10,683 nucleotides of DNA from Oscillospiraceae bacterium (GCA_029007475.1 JAQXHW010000163.1:1-10683); one strand, 5' to 3'. Counted from the stretch's first letter, positions 1-7,591 are shown. Numbers and translations are program-made. Notes: generated by a model from the letters alone, not told the origin.

Positions 1-2
1 AG

Positions 3-890
3 AGGGAGAAAGAGTTTATCGCTCTTGCAGAGGAGAAAAAACTGCCTCTGATAATCGCCCATAATAAGGCCGATTTATTAGGTGAAATTCCCGCGACAAA
101 GGATAATAATATATGGGTAAGCGCGGTAGACAAAATTAACATTAACGAGATGAAAGAACTCCTTGCAAGCCTCTCAAAGTCAGCAAAAAACGAGAGAAAG
201 ATTGTCTCTGACCTGCTTGATAAAGGCGATGTGGTTGTTTTAGTTACCCCTATCGACGAATCAGCCCCCAAGGGCAGACTCATACTTCCTCAACAGCAGA
301 CTATCCGAGATATTCTTGATAAGGGCTGTATAGCAATAGTCACTCAGGTTGAGGAGCTCTCAAAAACCCTTGAAAGTCTCAAAAATCCTCCTAAAATGGT
401 GATAACCGACTCCCAGGCTTTCAAAAAGGTTTCATCTCTTGTACCCGAGAGTATACCGCTTACTTCCTTTTCAATTCTGTTTGCACGCTATAAGGGAAAT
501 CTCCCTGCACAAATTAAGGGTGCGGCTGTGCTGTCAAAGCTTGTGGACTCGGATAAAGTGCTTATCGCAGAGGGTTGTACCCACCACCGACAATGCGGAG
601 ATATCGGCACGGTAAAGATGCCTATGTGGATAAGAAGGCACAGCGGCAAGAATCCCGAATTTCATTTTACCTCGGGCGGAGAATTCCCGAAGGACTTGAG
701 TGAATATAGGCTTGTGGTTCATTGCGGCGGCTGTATGCTGAATGAAGCGGAAATAAAGCACCGAGTAATGACGGCTGAGAAAGCGAATGTACCTGTCGTC
801 AATTACGGAGTGGCAATTGCCCAAATGAACGGAATTCTTTATCGAAGCCTTGAGCTTTTCCCCGATGTACTAAAACTGCTTGATGAATAA
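3..890 (+). CDS. hydF: [FeFe]-hydrogenase H-cluster maturation GTPase HydF, C-terminal 295 residues (5' end outside window)
   Basis: HydF is the scaffold that receives the diiron precursor of the H-cluster from HydE/HydG and delivers it to apo-[FeFe]-hydrogenase; it acts in the cytoplasm. The reading frame is open from the window edge, so the GTPase domain is cut off, but its last parts are visible: the G4 motif NKAD (nt 63-74) and a G5-like SA (nt 120-125). The dimerisation region follows. The C-terminal domain holds the family's cluster-binding signature CxHx45HCxxC: CTH at nt 576-584 and HCGGC at nt 720-734. All expected cluster ligands are present, so the protein looks functional. HydF is usually about 400 residues, so roughly 100 are missing to the left. 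An ATG at nt 150 is internal, because the GTPase motifs lie before it. HydE and HydG are not in the window. Identification is firm from the two Cys/His motifs plus the GTPase remnant. Confidence 0.93.
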   Translation, partial: REKEFIALAEEKKLPLIIAHNKADLLGEIPATKDNNIWVSAVDKININEMKELLASLSKSAKNERKIVSDLLDKGDVVVLVTPIDESAPKGRLILPQQQTIRDILDKGCIAIVTQVEELSKTLESLKNPPKMVITDSQAFKKVSSLVPESIPLTSFSILFARYKGNLPAQIKGAAVLSKLVDSDKVLIAEGCTHHRQCGDIGTVKMPMWIRRHSGKNPEFHFTSGGEFPKDLSEYRLVVHCGGCMLNEAEIKHRVMTAEKANVPVVNYGVAIAQMNGILYRSLELFPDVLKLLDE

Positions 891-895
891 TATTA

Positions 896-923
896 AAAGC
901 CGAAGTGTGAATACTTCGGCTTT
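896..923. terminator. Shared bidirectional terminator between convergent hydF and tex
   Basis: A perfect 11-bp inverted repeat (AAAGCCGAAGT / ACTTCGGCTTT) with a 6-nt loop starts 5 nt after the hydF stop. The plus side is followed by an interrupted T-rich stretch. The minus side reads into TTTTAATATTATT, so it can also end tex transcripts, for which no other hairpin is seen between 924 and 1015. Confidence 0.8.
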
Positions 924-1015
924 AACTATTTATGTGGAACTTTTAATTTTTGAATATGTGAGAATTTTCGTTTTGAGCAACGGTACAGATATTTCGTACA
1001 GCGGCAAAGCTTGTA

Positions 1016-3163
1016 TCAAAACCCTTTCATGGTAAGTGAAATACGCTTTTTCTGAACGTCAACCGAAAGCACCTTTACCTTTACGATATCGCCGACTTTC
1101 AGAACTTCTGAGGGGTGCTTGATGAACTTATCGCAGATTTGGGAAATGTGAACCAATCCGTCCTGATGTACCCCGATATCAACGAATGCGCCAAAGTCGA
1201 TAACATTTCGAACTGTGCCGGTCATCTCCATTCCTTCGCGCAAATCCTCCATACCCATAACATCGGTGCGAAGCACAGGCTGGGGTAAGCTCTCACGGGC
1301 ATCGCGACCGGGTCTTTGAAGCTCATCCAAAATATCGTTTAGTGTAGGCACACCGATGCCAAGCTCTGCGGCAACGGCGGCTGTGTCAGTAATCTTTTCG
1401 CGGATATCATTAATTCCGCCGTCCGCTACATCTTTTTCCGAGTATCCTAAGAGCTTTAAGAGAGCCTTAGCGGCTTTATATGATTCGGGGTGAACTGCGG
1501 TATTGTCGAGAGGTTCCTTGCCGTTGGGAACTCGCAGGAAGCCGGCACATTGTTCATACGCTTTGGGACCTAATTTGGGAACCTTCTTAAGCTCAGTCCT
1601 ACTCTCAAATTTTCCGTTTTCCTCGCGGTAGGCAACAATGTTTTTGCAAACGGCAGAAGAGAGTCCGGCAATACGGCTGAGAAGTGCGGGAGAAGCTGTG
1701 TTTAGGTCGGCCCCCACAGAGTTTACGCAGTCCTCAACAACTCCGTCGAGAGCCTCGCCTAAACGTTTTTGGGGCATATCGTGCTGATACTGACCGATAC
1801 CGATAGATTTCGGGTCAATCTTAACAAGCTCTGCAAGAGGGTCTTGCAGACGTCTTGCTATGGAAACGGCGCTTCTTAAGGTAAGGTCAAGCTCGGGTAA
1901 TTCGTCAGCGGCGAGCTTGCTCGCAGAGTAAACAGAAGCTCCTGCTTCGTTTACAATCGTGTAGGCAAGGTCATTTTTCCCCGATTCGGCGATTACCTCT
2001 GCGGCGAAGATTTCGGTCTCCTTGCTTGCGGTACCGTTTCCGATAGAAAGGACGGTTGCACCGTATCTTTTAATGAGCCTAAGGAGCTTTTCCTTGGATT
2101 CTTTCACTTTGCTTTCAGAGTGGGTGGGATAGATAACGTCGGTATCAAGCACCCTGCCTGTGCCGTCAACAACGGCAACCTTACAGCCTGTGCGGTAGCC
2201 TGGGTCAAGACCGACAACAACCCTGTCTTTAACAGGGGGCTGCATCAGAAGCTGATGAAGATTTGTACCGAATAGCTTTATGGCAGAGGTGTCTGCGTTT
2301 TCCGTAAGCTCTGCCCTTACCTCGCGCTCAATAGAGGGATAGAGCAGTCTTTCGTAGGCATCCTCGCATGCAGTATTTACAGCCTCAGAGCAAGGAGAGG
2401 AACCCTTTACCATTGTTTTTCGAATCATATTGAGAGGCTTTTCGTCCTCAATTTCAACGGTTACCTTTAAGAATTTCTCTTTCTCGCCACGGTTGATAGC
2501 CAGAACTCGGTGACCGCTGATTTTATTAACTGCTTGTGAGAAATCATAGTAGCTTGTGTAAACGCTTTCTGCTTCTTTGTCGGCGGCAACACTCCTAATA
2601 ACGCCGTTGAGCCAAACAATATTAAAGAGTCGCTTTCTGATATCCGCATTATCGGAGCATACTTCCGCGATAATATCGAGAGCACCCTGCAGAGCCTCCT
2701 CGGCAGTTTCAACTCCCTTCTCACGGTCAACATAATTTTCGGCAAGGTCGATGGGGTAGGAGGCCCTGTCCTCCTGCGCCAAAATATACTCGGCTAAAGG
2801 CTCAAGACCTTTTTCCTTAGCCACGGAAGCCCTTGTTTTTCTTTTGGGCTTATAAGGACGGTAGATGTTCTCCAAATCCGCCAGAGTCTCAGCTTTGTCG
2901 AGATCGTCCTTGATTTCATCGGTTAGCTTTCCCTGAGCATCGATAAGACCTGCGATTTCCTCGGCTCTCGCGCTGAAGTTTTTGAGGTAATCGAAGCGTT
3001 GTGAAAATTCACGGATAATTTGGTCGTCCATGCTTCCGTGCATTTCCTTGCGGTAACGTGCGATAAAAGGAATGGTATTGCCCTCATTAAGAAGGTTAAT
3101 AATGTTGCCGGCGTACTCCGGCTTAATGTTGAATTCGGTTGATAGCTTTGCGATGTAGTCCAT
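1016..3163 (-). CDS. tex: Tex family S1 RNA-binding transcription accessory protein
   Basis: Tex proteins are cytoplasmic nucleic-acid-binding proteins that affect transcription and translation; their exact role is not settled. The 715-residue product has the full family order. A helical Tex N-terminal domain covers about residues 1-200, with the family-typical stretch IPFIARYRKE near residues 31-40. A YqgF/RNase H-like domain carries GLDPGYRTGCK (about 318-328) and IGNGTASKETE (about 374-384). Helix-hairpin-helix motifs lie at about 490-545, and an S1 domain at about 645-713 contains GAFVDIGVHQDGLVH. Length is normal for Gram-positive Tex. The ATG at 3163 is chosen because an AAGGA Shine-Dalgarno (3172-3176) lies 8 nt upstream. 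A TTG two codons earlier (3169) would leave only 2 nt of spacing. The gene is monocistronic and convergent with hydF; only the function in this organism is uncertain. Confidence 0.95.
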   Translation of the reverse strand: MDYIAKLSTEFNIKPEYAGNIINLLNEGNTIPFIARYRKEMHGSMDDQIIREFSQRFDYLKNFSARAEEIAGLIDAQGKLTDEIKDDLDKAETLADLENIYRPYKPKRKTRASVAKEKGLEPLAEYILAQEDRASYPIDLAENYVDREKGVETAEEALQGALDIIAEVCSDNADIRKRLFNIVWLNGVIRSVAADKEAESVYTSYYDFSQAVNKISGHRVLAINRGEKEKFLKVTVEIEDEKPLNMIRKTMVKGSSPCSEAVNTACEDAYERLLYPSIEREVRAELTENADTSAIKLFGTNLHQLLMQPPVKDRVVVGLDPGYRTGCKVAVVDGTGRVLDTDVIYPTHSESKVKESKEKLLRLIKRYGATVLSIGNGTASKETEIFAAEVIAESGKNDLAYTIVNEAGASVYSASKLAADELPELDLTLRSAVSIARRLQDPLAELVKIDPKSIGIGQYQHDMPQKRLGEALDGVVEDCVNSVGADLNTASPALLSRIAGLSSAVCKNIVAYREENGKFESRTELKKVPKLGPKAYEQCAGFLRVPNGKEPLDNTAVHPESYKAAKALLKLLGYSEKDVADGGINDIREKITDTAAVAAELGIGVPTLNDILDELQRPGRDARESLPQPVLRTDVMGMEDLREGMEMTGTVRNVIDFGAFVDIGVHQDGLVHISQICDKFIKHPSEVLKVGDIVKVKVLSVDVQKKRISLTMKGF

Positions 3164-3193
3164 AGTCAAGATCCTTTTTTCAGTATTGAGCCT

Positions 3194-3202
3194 ATTATAT
3201 CA
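3194..3202 (-). promoter_or_regulatory. Extended -10 promoter of tex
   Basis: On the minus strand this reads TGATATAAT, a perfect TATAAT preceded by TGn, about 30 nt upstream of the tex start codon. No good -35 box lies at 16-18 nt, which is normal for extended -10 promoters. The same nonamer occurs upstream of two other genes in this window. Confidence 0.6.
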
Positions 3203-3280
3203 CGACCGTCATCGTTTATATTTCCAATCGGCAAAATACAGGGACATCAAAATATATAAAAAGCTCAGTCCTAAAGAGAA

Positions 3281-3310
3281 CGCCCCGGCTTAACTCCATA
3301 AGCCGAGGCG
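3281..3310 (-). terminator. Terminator of the dockerin-protein gene
   Basis: A 12-bp stem with a 6-nt loop lies 34 nt past the dockerin gene stop. The arms differ at one position, which is a G-U wobble in minus-strand RNA but a C-A mismatch in plus-strand RNA, so the hairpin is better suited to the minus-strand transcript. The downstream side (TTCTCTTT) is only moderately T-rich. A better T-run (ATTTTTAAT) is on the plus side, where no gene needs it. Confidence 0.6.
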
Positions 3311-3343
3311 ATTTTTAATATTCGTCCGAGATGTTTCGGTATT

Positions 3344-6280
3344 TTAGATTTTGCCGGCAATCTTTTTCTGAATTTCAGTTGCGTCCTTAACCGATATGCG
3401 ACCGTCGCCGTTATAGTCGGCAACCATTTGTGCCTCGTTATCCAGAGAGATAATCTTGGCAACATGCTTCTGAATTTCCGTTGCGTCCCTGACATTTATC
3501 TTGTTGTCCTTGTTTACATCACCGAGCTGATAACCTGAAGCGGTAGTGAATTCAAATTCTATGAGCTTCATTTCATCGTCAAGGGTAAAAGTTTCAATAA
3601 CATCTGACAAACTCCATTCGACTTTTGCCACAGTAATGCCGTCTTTATACTCGATTTGTATAGGCTGCTTATAGTTTACACCGAATGTGTCACCCTCGAG
3701 TGAATAGGTATCCTTATCTGCGTTGTAGTTTTTACTTAAGGAAAGGTCGGGAGTTACTCCGAATACTGAAACGAAACCGTCCCTGATAAGTTTGGCGGGA
3801 ATTATGAATCCGCTATCACTTTCCTCTACTCCGTTATCTTCTGAGAACAGGATGTTTTCAGCGATGCAAACTATCTTTGCAAGAGCATCAATGTTCTCTG
3901 CAGTAACCTCTCCTGTATAGCTTTCGATTTCACCGTAAACGCTTGATACGGCGTAAGCGAGATTACTAATAATATCACGTTTATTCCACCAGACAGAGTC
4001 AATTTTTCCGGTGGAGACGTAAGTGTCAGAGTTGTGTACGCGAATGAGCATTGTTTCTTTATCGAGGGAAACTAAAACTTCAGCATTAAGTATGGCCTTG
4101 TCGGTAATGAGAATGCCGCCCTCGACAGTACCTTCGTCTGAGATATCGCCGTAACCGGCAACCAGACCGAGAATATTCATGGCTTGCTCGGTGCCGTCGC
4201 TGTATCCTACGGTTACCTCAAGTTGGCTTCCCTTGTTTTGGGCGTCAACTGAAACGATACTGCGATCTGTAACGCTAATCGGAACCTCGATTGTATTATC
4301 GAGAAAACTAACGGTGAAGTAGCTGGTTTCGGTTGTTGCACTCCGATAGCCGTCAATGTACATAGTTAAGTAATCGCCAAGCCGTTTAACATAGCAATCG
4401 TATCCGCACAAGGCAAAAGCATCACCGCTGTAATCCACAGTAATGTCCTCATAGGTGCCGTCTTTATAGTTGATTCTGATTACGGCACCCTTGAGCGAAA
4501 AGACCTCGCCGATGTTGTATGTGGTGCGGTCCGGTAGCTTCTTAAGCTCAATACTCTCAATGGGTGACTCAATAATAGTAACAGGCACAGAAGCGGATGC
4601 ACCCATTAAAGAGACCTGTGCGAAATATGTGTTGCCTGCTGTCCAAGGATTATCAACCGACTGGTTTGTAGTTACATCAAAGCTGTACCAGTTATCTTCG
4701 TAGTTTACGCCGTTGCCGTCAGTTTCGGTAGTAGTGCCGTCTTTCCACAAAACGGTGACGTGCATTTTATCGTTGACGGCGTAGTAGAAGTATTCCTCGC
4801 CTGTCTCATAATCTCCGTCAAAATATCCGTTGGTGTATTCAAGGAGAGTCACAGGCTCTATTTTAATACTCTCAACAGGAGCCTCTACAACAGTAACAGG
4901 CACAGAAGTAGATACACCCATCAAAGAGACCTGTGCAGAATATGTGTTTCCTACTGTCCAGGGATTATCAGATGACTGATTTGTTGCGATGTCAAAGCTG
5001 TACCACTCGCCTTTGTAGTTTACGCCGTAGCCGTAAGTATCGGTAGTAGTACCGTCTTCCCATAAAACAGAGATATGCATATTATTCTCGATTGAATAAT
5101 GATAGTATTCTTCACCGGTTTCATAATCTTCCGTCATGTGTCCGTTGGTGTATTCAATCAGTGACACAGGCTTTGCGGTGATGCTCTTAACAGGAGCTTT
5201 TACAACAGTAACAGGCACAGAAACAGATACACCCATTAAAGAGACCTGTGCGAAATATGTGTTGCCTGCGGTCCAGGGATTATCAGCCGATTGATTTGTA
5301 GTGACATCAAAGCTGTACCACTCATCATCGTAGTATAGGCCGCTGTTTTCGGTTTCAGTGGTAGTACCGTCTTTCCAGAGAATTGTGGCATGCATCTTAT
5401 TACTGAGTTCGTAGCAGAAGTATTCCTCGCCGGTATCTAAGTCTTCGGCAATATATCCGTCGGCGTTCTCAAGCAGAGTTACAGGTTCTGCGGTGATGCT
5501 CTCAACAGGTGACTCTGTAATAGTTACAGGCACATCAACAGTTTTATTAAGTATAGAAATTTCGGCAGAATATGTATTGCCTGCTGTCCAAGGGCTTATA
5601 GCCGACTGATTTGTAATTGTCTCAAATCTGTACCAATTATCATTGTAGTTTACGCCGTAGCCGTCGGTTTCGGTAGTGGTTCCATCTTTCCACAAAATAG
5701 AAATATTCATTTTGCTGTCAAAGGAATATTCATAGTATTCTTCGCCTGTTTCATAATCCTCTGTGAAGTATCCGTTGGTGTATTCAATCAGGGATATAGG
5801 CTCTACGGTGATGTTTTCTATGGGGTTTTCAACGATTTTTACCGTTGCAGTTGTGCTGGTAACCTCAGTATCGTCGGCATAAAGAGTAACGGTAACTGGG
5901 TAGCTTTTGCCAACCTTCCATTGGTTTTCGTAGCTCTGTGAGCTATCAATGCTAATACTGTAGCAAACTCCGTAATCATCGTAGAATTCTCCGTTGCTTC
6001 CTTCATAGGTTGTGCCGTCAGACATGGAAACGGTATATCTGAGTGCATAATACGGCTCGTAACGGAAATAGGTCAAGTCGCATTCTCCGGTCTCCTCGTT
6101 ATAATCGTTCCATTCGTAGCCGGAGTAGTTTTCGATAAGCTCCATATCGGCCACCGAAAAGTCAGTCACAGATACTGAGCTTGCGGATGCAGTAAATGTA
6201 AAGCAAGACAGCATAAGCGTGAGAACAATCAGCATACTGATTAGCTTTTTGGGTATTTGCCGCTCGTTTTTGATAAACAT
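3344..6280 (-). CDS. Large exported protein with four tandem 105-residue repeats, Ig-like segments and C-terminal dockerin
   Basis: This 978-residue protein is probably secreted and attached to a cohesin-bearing scaffold. Residues 1-33 form a signal peptide: basic start, hydrophobic core, and ASA before the likely cleavage site. Residues 35-150 are a divergent first repeat. Residues 151-255, 256-360, 361-465 and 466-570 are four clear repeats sharing WKDGTTTET-like and NPWTAGNTY-like segments. Residues 571-670 resemble a bacterial Ig-like domain (TTYNIGEVFSLKG, then YKDGT), and 671-750 a second weaker one. Residues 760-915 are unrecognised. Residues 919-978 are a type I-like dockerin with two calcium loops (DVNKDNKINVRDATEIQ and DYNGDGRISVKDATEIQ). 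No catalytic domain, transmembrane anchor or LPXTG motif is seen, so a binding or structural role is more likely than an enzymatic one. AAAGGAG lies 8 nt before the ATG. No convincing promoter was found in the 61-bp gap to the thioredoxin gene; read-through from there is possible. Confidence 0.9.
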   Translation of the reverse strand: MFIKNERQIPKKLISMLIVLTLMLSCFTFTASASSVSVTDFSVADMELIENYSGYEWNDYNEETGECDLTYFRYEPYYALRYTVSMSDGTTYEGSNGEFYDDYGVCYSISIDSSQSYENQWKVGKSYPVTVTLYADDTEVTSTTATVKIVENPIENITVEPISLIEYTNGYFTEDYETGEEYYEYSFDSKMNISILWKDGTTTETDGYGVNYNDNWYRFETITNQSAISPWTAGNTYSAEISILNKTVDVPVTITESPVESITAEPVTLLENADGYIAEDLDTGEEYFCYELSNKMHATILWKDGTTTETENSGLYYDDEWYSFDVTTNQSADNPWTAGNTYFAQVSLMGVSVSVPVTVVKAPVKSITAKPVSLIEYTNGHMTEDYETGEEYYHYSIENNMHISVLWEDGTTTDTYGYGVNYKGEWYSFDIATNQSSDNPWTVGNTYSAQVSLMGVSTSVPVTVVEAPVESIKIEPVTLLEYTNGYFDGDYETGEEYFYYAVNDKMHVTVLWKDGTTTETDGNGVNYEDNWYSFDVTTNQSVDNPWTAGNTYFAQVSLMGASASVPVTIIESPIESIELKKLPDRTTYNIGEVFSLKGAVIRINYKDGTYEDITVDYSGDAFALCGYDCYVKRLGDYLTMYIDGYRSATTETSYFTVSFLDNTIEVPISVTDRSIVSVDAQNKGSQLEVTVGYSDGTEQAMNILGLVAGYGDISDEGTVEGGILITDKAILNAEVLVSLDKETMLIRVHNSDTYVSTGKIDSVWWNKRDIISNLAYAVSSVYGEIESYTGEVTAENIDALAKIVCIAENILFSEDNGVEESDSGFIIPAKLIRDGFVSVFGVTPDLSLSKNYNADKDTYSLEGDTFGVNYKQPIQIEYKDGITVAKVEWSLSDVIETFTLDDEMKLIEFEFTTASGYQLGDVNKDNKINVRDATEIQKHVAKIISLDNEAQMVADYNGDGRISVKDATEIQKKIAGKI
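4571..5830 (-). repeat. Four tandem 315-bp coding repeats in the dockerin-protein gene
   Basis: Four in-frame units of exactly 105 codons lie at 5516-5830, 5201-5515, 4886-5200 and 4571-4885 (units 1 to 4 in protein order). DNA identity is high in places, for example around the segment encoding NPWTAGNTY. Units 1 and 3 share residues that differ from those shared by units 2 and 4, which suggests duplication of a two-unit block. A fifth, strongly diverged unit precedes unit 1. Confidence 0.9.
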
Positions 6281-6341
6281 AACTTCAACTCCTTTATTTA
6301 TTATGAATTTAACACAAGTTGCAAAATCTTTTAAGAAAAAA

Positions 6342-6647
6342 TTACAGAAGTGATAAGATTGCGTCCTTGGGTCTGAGTCCCACTGCGGAATTTACGAGCT
6401 TTCCGTCCTTGATAACTGCAAGCATGGGAATACTCGAAACCGCGAATCGGTTTGCAAGCTCAGGCTCTGCGTCCACATTGATTTTTCCAACCTTGATGTC
6501 GCTTCTCTCCTCGGCTATTTCGGCGATAATGGGGGCAACCATTTTACACGGACCGCACCAATCGGCGTAGAAATCGAGAAGTACGGGCTTGTCGGAATTA
6601 ATTACCTCGCTGATGAAGTTGTCTCTTGTGATTTTGATTACTGACAT
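6342..6647 (-). CDS. trxA: Thioredoxin
   Basis: This is a small cytoplasmic dithiol/disulfide oxidoreductase of 101 residues, slightly shorter than the usual 105-109. The active site WCGPC is at residues 30-34 (C31, C34), followed by K35. The conserved cis-proline is P74 in SSIPM, and the buried Asp is D25 in LLDFYADW. No signal peptide is present. A perfect AGGAGG lies 7 nt before the ATG. The gene sits 79 bp downstream of the ferredoxin:thioredoxin reductase-like gene on the same strand, which makes this thioredoxin the obvious candidate substrate of that protein. No NADPH-dependent thioredoxin reductase gene is seen beside it. The dockerin gene follows 61 bp downstream without a clear terminator in between. 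The family call is certain; the symbol is used in the general sense, since the genome may hold other thioredoxins. Confidence 0.95.
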   Translation of the reverse strand: MSVIKITRDNFISEVINSDKPVLLDFYADWCGPCKMVAPIIAEIAEERSDIKVGKINVDAEPELANRFAVSSIPMLAVIKDGKLVNSAVGLRPKDAILSLL

Positions 6648-6676
6648 TTTTTGTCCTCCTAATCTTTGTTATTCTT

Positions 6677-6682
6677 AGTATA
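6677..6682 (-). promoter_or_regulatory. Possible -10 box of the thioredoxin gene
   Basis: The minus strand reads TATACT about 30 nt before the thioredoxin start codon, in a very AT-rich stretch. No good -35 box is at the right distance, so the call is weak. If real, it would allow transcription independent of the upstream FTR-like gene. Confidence 0.35.
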
Positions 6683-6726
6683 ACCTAATATAAGTAAACG
6701 AATATAAAAATATGTTATGCGGAATA

Positions 6727-6924
6727 TTACTTTTCTTTGTAGTAGAGCATACAGTGACAAAAGCCCTCAAATTCAGGGTCCTTTATTTGCTCTCTGAACT
6801 CTTTGCACATACACTTGTTGTCCTCTGTTTTTTCCCGCCGGCAGGGACAGTAGCCGCCCCTCTCTTTAAGCCCCTCTTTAATGAGCCTTACAGTCTCCTT
6901 GTCTTTATTGAGAGTAATTTTCAC
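6727..6924 (-). CDS. Ferredoxin:thioredoxin reductase catalytic-subunit-like [4Fe-4S] protein
   Basis: The 65-residue product carries three Cys pairs: C26-P-C28, C38-M-C40 and C56-H-C58. This is the signature of the FTR catalytic chain, in which a [4Fe-4S] cluster next to a redox-active disulfide passes electrons from ferredoxin to thioredoxin. The surrounding residues (GYCPCR, CKEFREQ, CHCMLYYKE) also fit the family. Spacing is CPC-x9-CMC-x15-CHC rather than the plant/cyanobacterial x16 and x8, although the distance from the first to the last pair is the same. The partner variable subunit is not seen. The GTG at 6924 is chosen as start because AAGGAAGGGG lies just upstream. A TTG at 6960 would add 12 basic residues and lacks a good ribosome binding site. 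A thioredoxin gene follows 79 bp downstream and a rhodanese lipoprotein gene lies 67 bp upstream. The electron source and partner are inferred. Confidence 0.85.
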   Translation of the reverse strand: MKITLNKDKETVRLIKEGLKERGGYCPCRREKTEDNKCMCKEFREQIKDPEFEGFCHCMLYYKEK

Positions 6925-6991
6925 TTTTACCCCTTCCTTTCTGCGATTACCGCGTTTCAATATTGAGTGGATTTTCTTTTATGCCGTCATA

Positions 6992-7384
6992 CTACTTTTC
7001 AAGCTCTCCCTTGTAGTCGAGAATACCGCCGAATTCAATGATGTCGGTGTAGCCTAAGTCAGCGAGTTTACTCGCTGCTTCCTTGCTTCTCCTGCCGCTG
7101 CGGCAGTAAACTAAAATCATTTGGTCTTTATTGGGAAGCTCAGGAATTTCTCCGCTTCCTATGCTTTCGTTTGGAACGTTAATTGCACCCGGTATATGCC
7201 CCTTTGAAAATTCGTCGGCTCTGCGGACGTCGAGTATGATATAGTCTTTTTCGCTTTCAATAATCTGCATAGCTTCACTCATGGATATCTGCTTATAGGA
7301 AGCTTTTTCTGTGCTGTGCGTGCCGCCGGCGCAGCCTCCCATCAAAAGAGTTGCAAGTATTATCGAAAAGAATCTAAATCTCAT
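6992..7384 (-). CDS. Rhodanese-domain lipoprotein
   Basis: This 130-residue single-domain rhodanese is exported as a lipoprotein. Residues 1-18 form a lipoprotein signal peptide with LLMGGC as lipobox (lipidated C18), so the domain should face the outside of the membrane. The rhodanese fold is marked by ILDVRRADEFSKGHIPGAINVP (about 50-71) and by the active-site loop CRSGRRS with nucleophile C94 after VY. The catalytic Cys is present, so sulfur transfer is possible, but many single-domain rhodaneses have other thiol roles. AAGGAGG lies 6 nt before the ATG, with an extended -10 promoter upstream. No terminator separates it from the FTR-like gene 67 bp downstream, so the two may be co-transcribed. 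The substrate is unknown. Confidence 0.92.
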   Translation of the reverse strand: MRFRFFSIILATLLMGGCAGGTHSTEKASYKQISMSEAMQIIESEKDYIILDVRRADEFSKGHIPGAINVPNESIGSGEIPELPNKDQMILVYCRSGRRSKEAASKLADLGYTDIIEFGGILDYKGELEK

Positions 7385-7407
7385 AGGAACCCTCCTTTTC
7401 TTTATAT

Positions 7408-7416
7408 ATTATATCA
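7408..7416 (-). promoter_or_regulatory. Extended -10 promoter of the rhodanese lipoprotein gene
   Basis: TGATATAAT on the minus strand, about 24 nt before the start codon. A TTGTTT (7429-7434) could serve as a -35 box, but at only 15 nt spacing. Confidence 0.55.
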
Positions 7417-7469
7417 CATTTATTCCTAAAACAATATGTTTTTGCTATATTTATTTGAGAAAGAGTAAA

Positions 7470-7489
7470 CTCCTCCGAAAACAGAGGAG
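7470..7489 (-). terminator. Likely terminator of the sigma/anti-sigma operon
   Basis: In minus-strand RNA this forms an 8-bp stem (CUCCUCUG / CGGAGGAG, one U-G wobble) with a UUUU loop, followed by a U-rich stretch (UUUACUCUUUCUC). In plus-strand RNA the wobble becomes a C-A mismatch, although the plus side has the better T-run (CTTTTGTTGTTT). It lies 102 bp beyond the anti-sigma stop. The 7490-7591 stretch shows nothing else. Confidence 0.55.
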
Positions 7490-7591
7490 CTTTTGTTGTT
7501 TGTCAAGTATGAGAAAAGATGTTGCCGAAATCTTGATACTAATCTCTTTACTTATTTTCCGTTGCGGAAAATGATAGTACACGGAAGTCTT

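Noticed and set aside
3167..3169. TTG codon as start of tex
   Set aside because: It would leave only 2 nt between AAGGA and the start. The ATG two codons later has 8 nt.
3170..3343. Riboswitch or attenuator upstream of tex
   Set aside because: The leader is about 25 nt from the promoter to the start codon, too short, and the only hairpin there belongs to the 3' end of the dockerin gene.
4470..4975. Open frames on the plus strand inside the dockerin-protein gene
   Set aside because: They are antisense to a repeat-containing gene with clear domains and lack ribosome binding sites; they recur because the repeats recur.
6281..6341. Promoter TTGCAA with a -10 box for the dockerin gene
   Set aside because: No TATAAT-like hexamer lies at 16-18 nt from the TTGCAA; the best candidates are at 13 or 15 nt.
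6925..6960. Longer FTR-like protein starting at TTG 6960
   Set aside because: The extension is basic, lacks an upstream ribosome binding site and includes the strong AAGGAAGGGG that serves the GTG at 6924.
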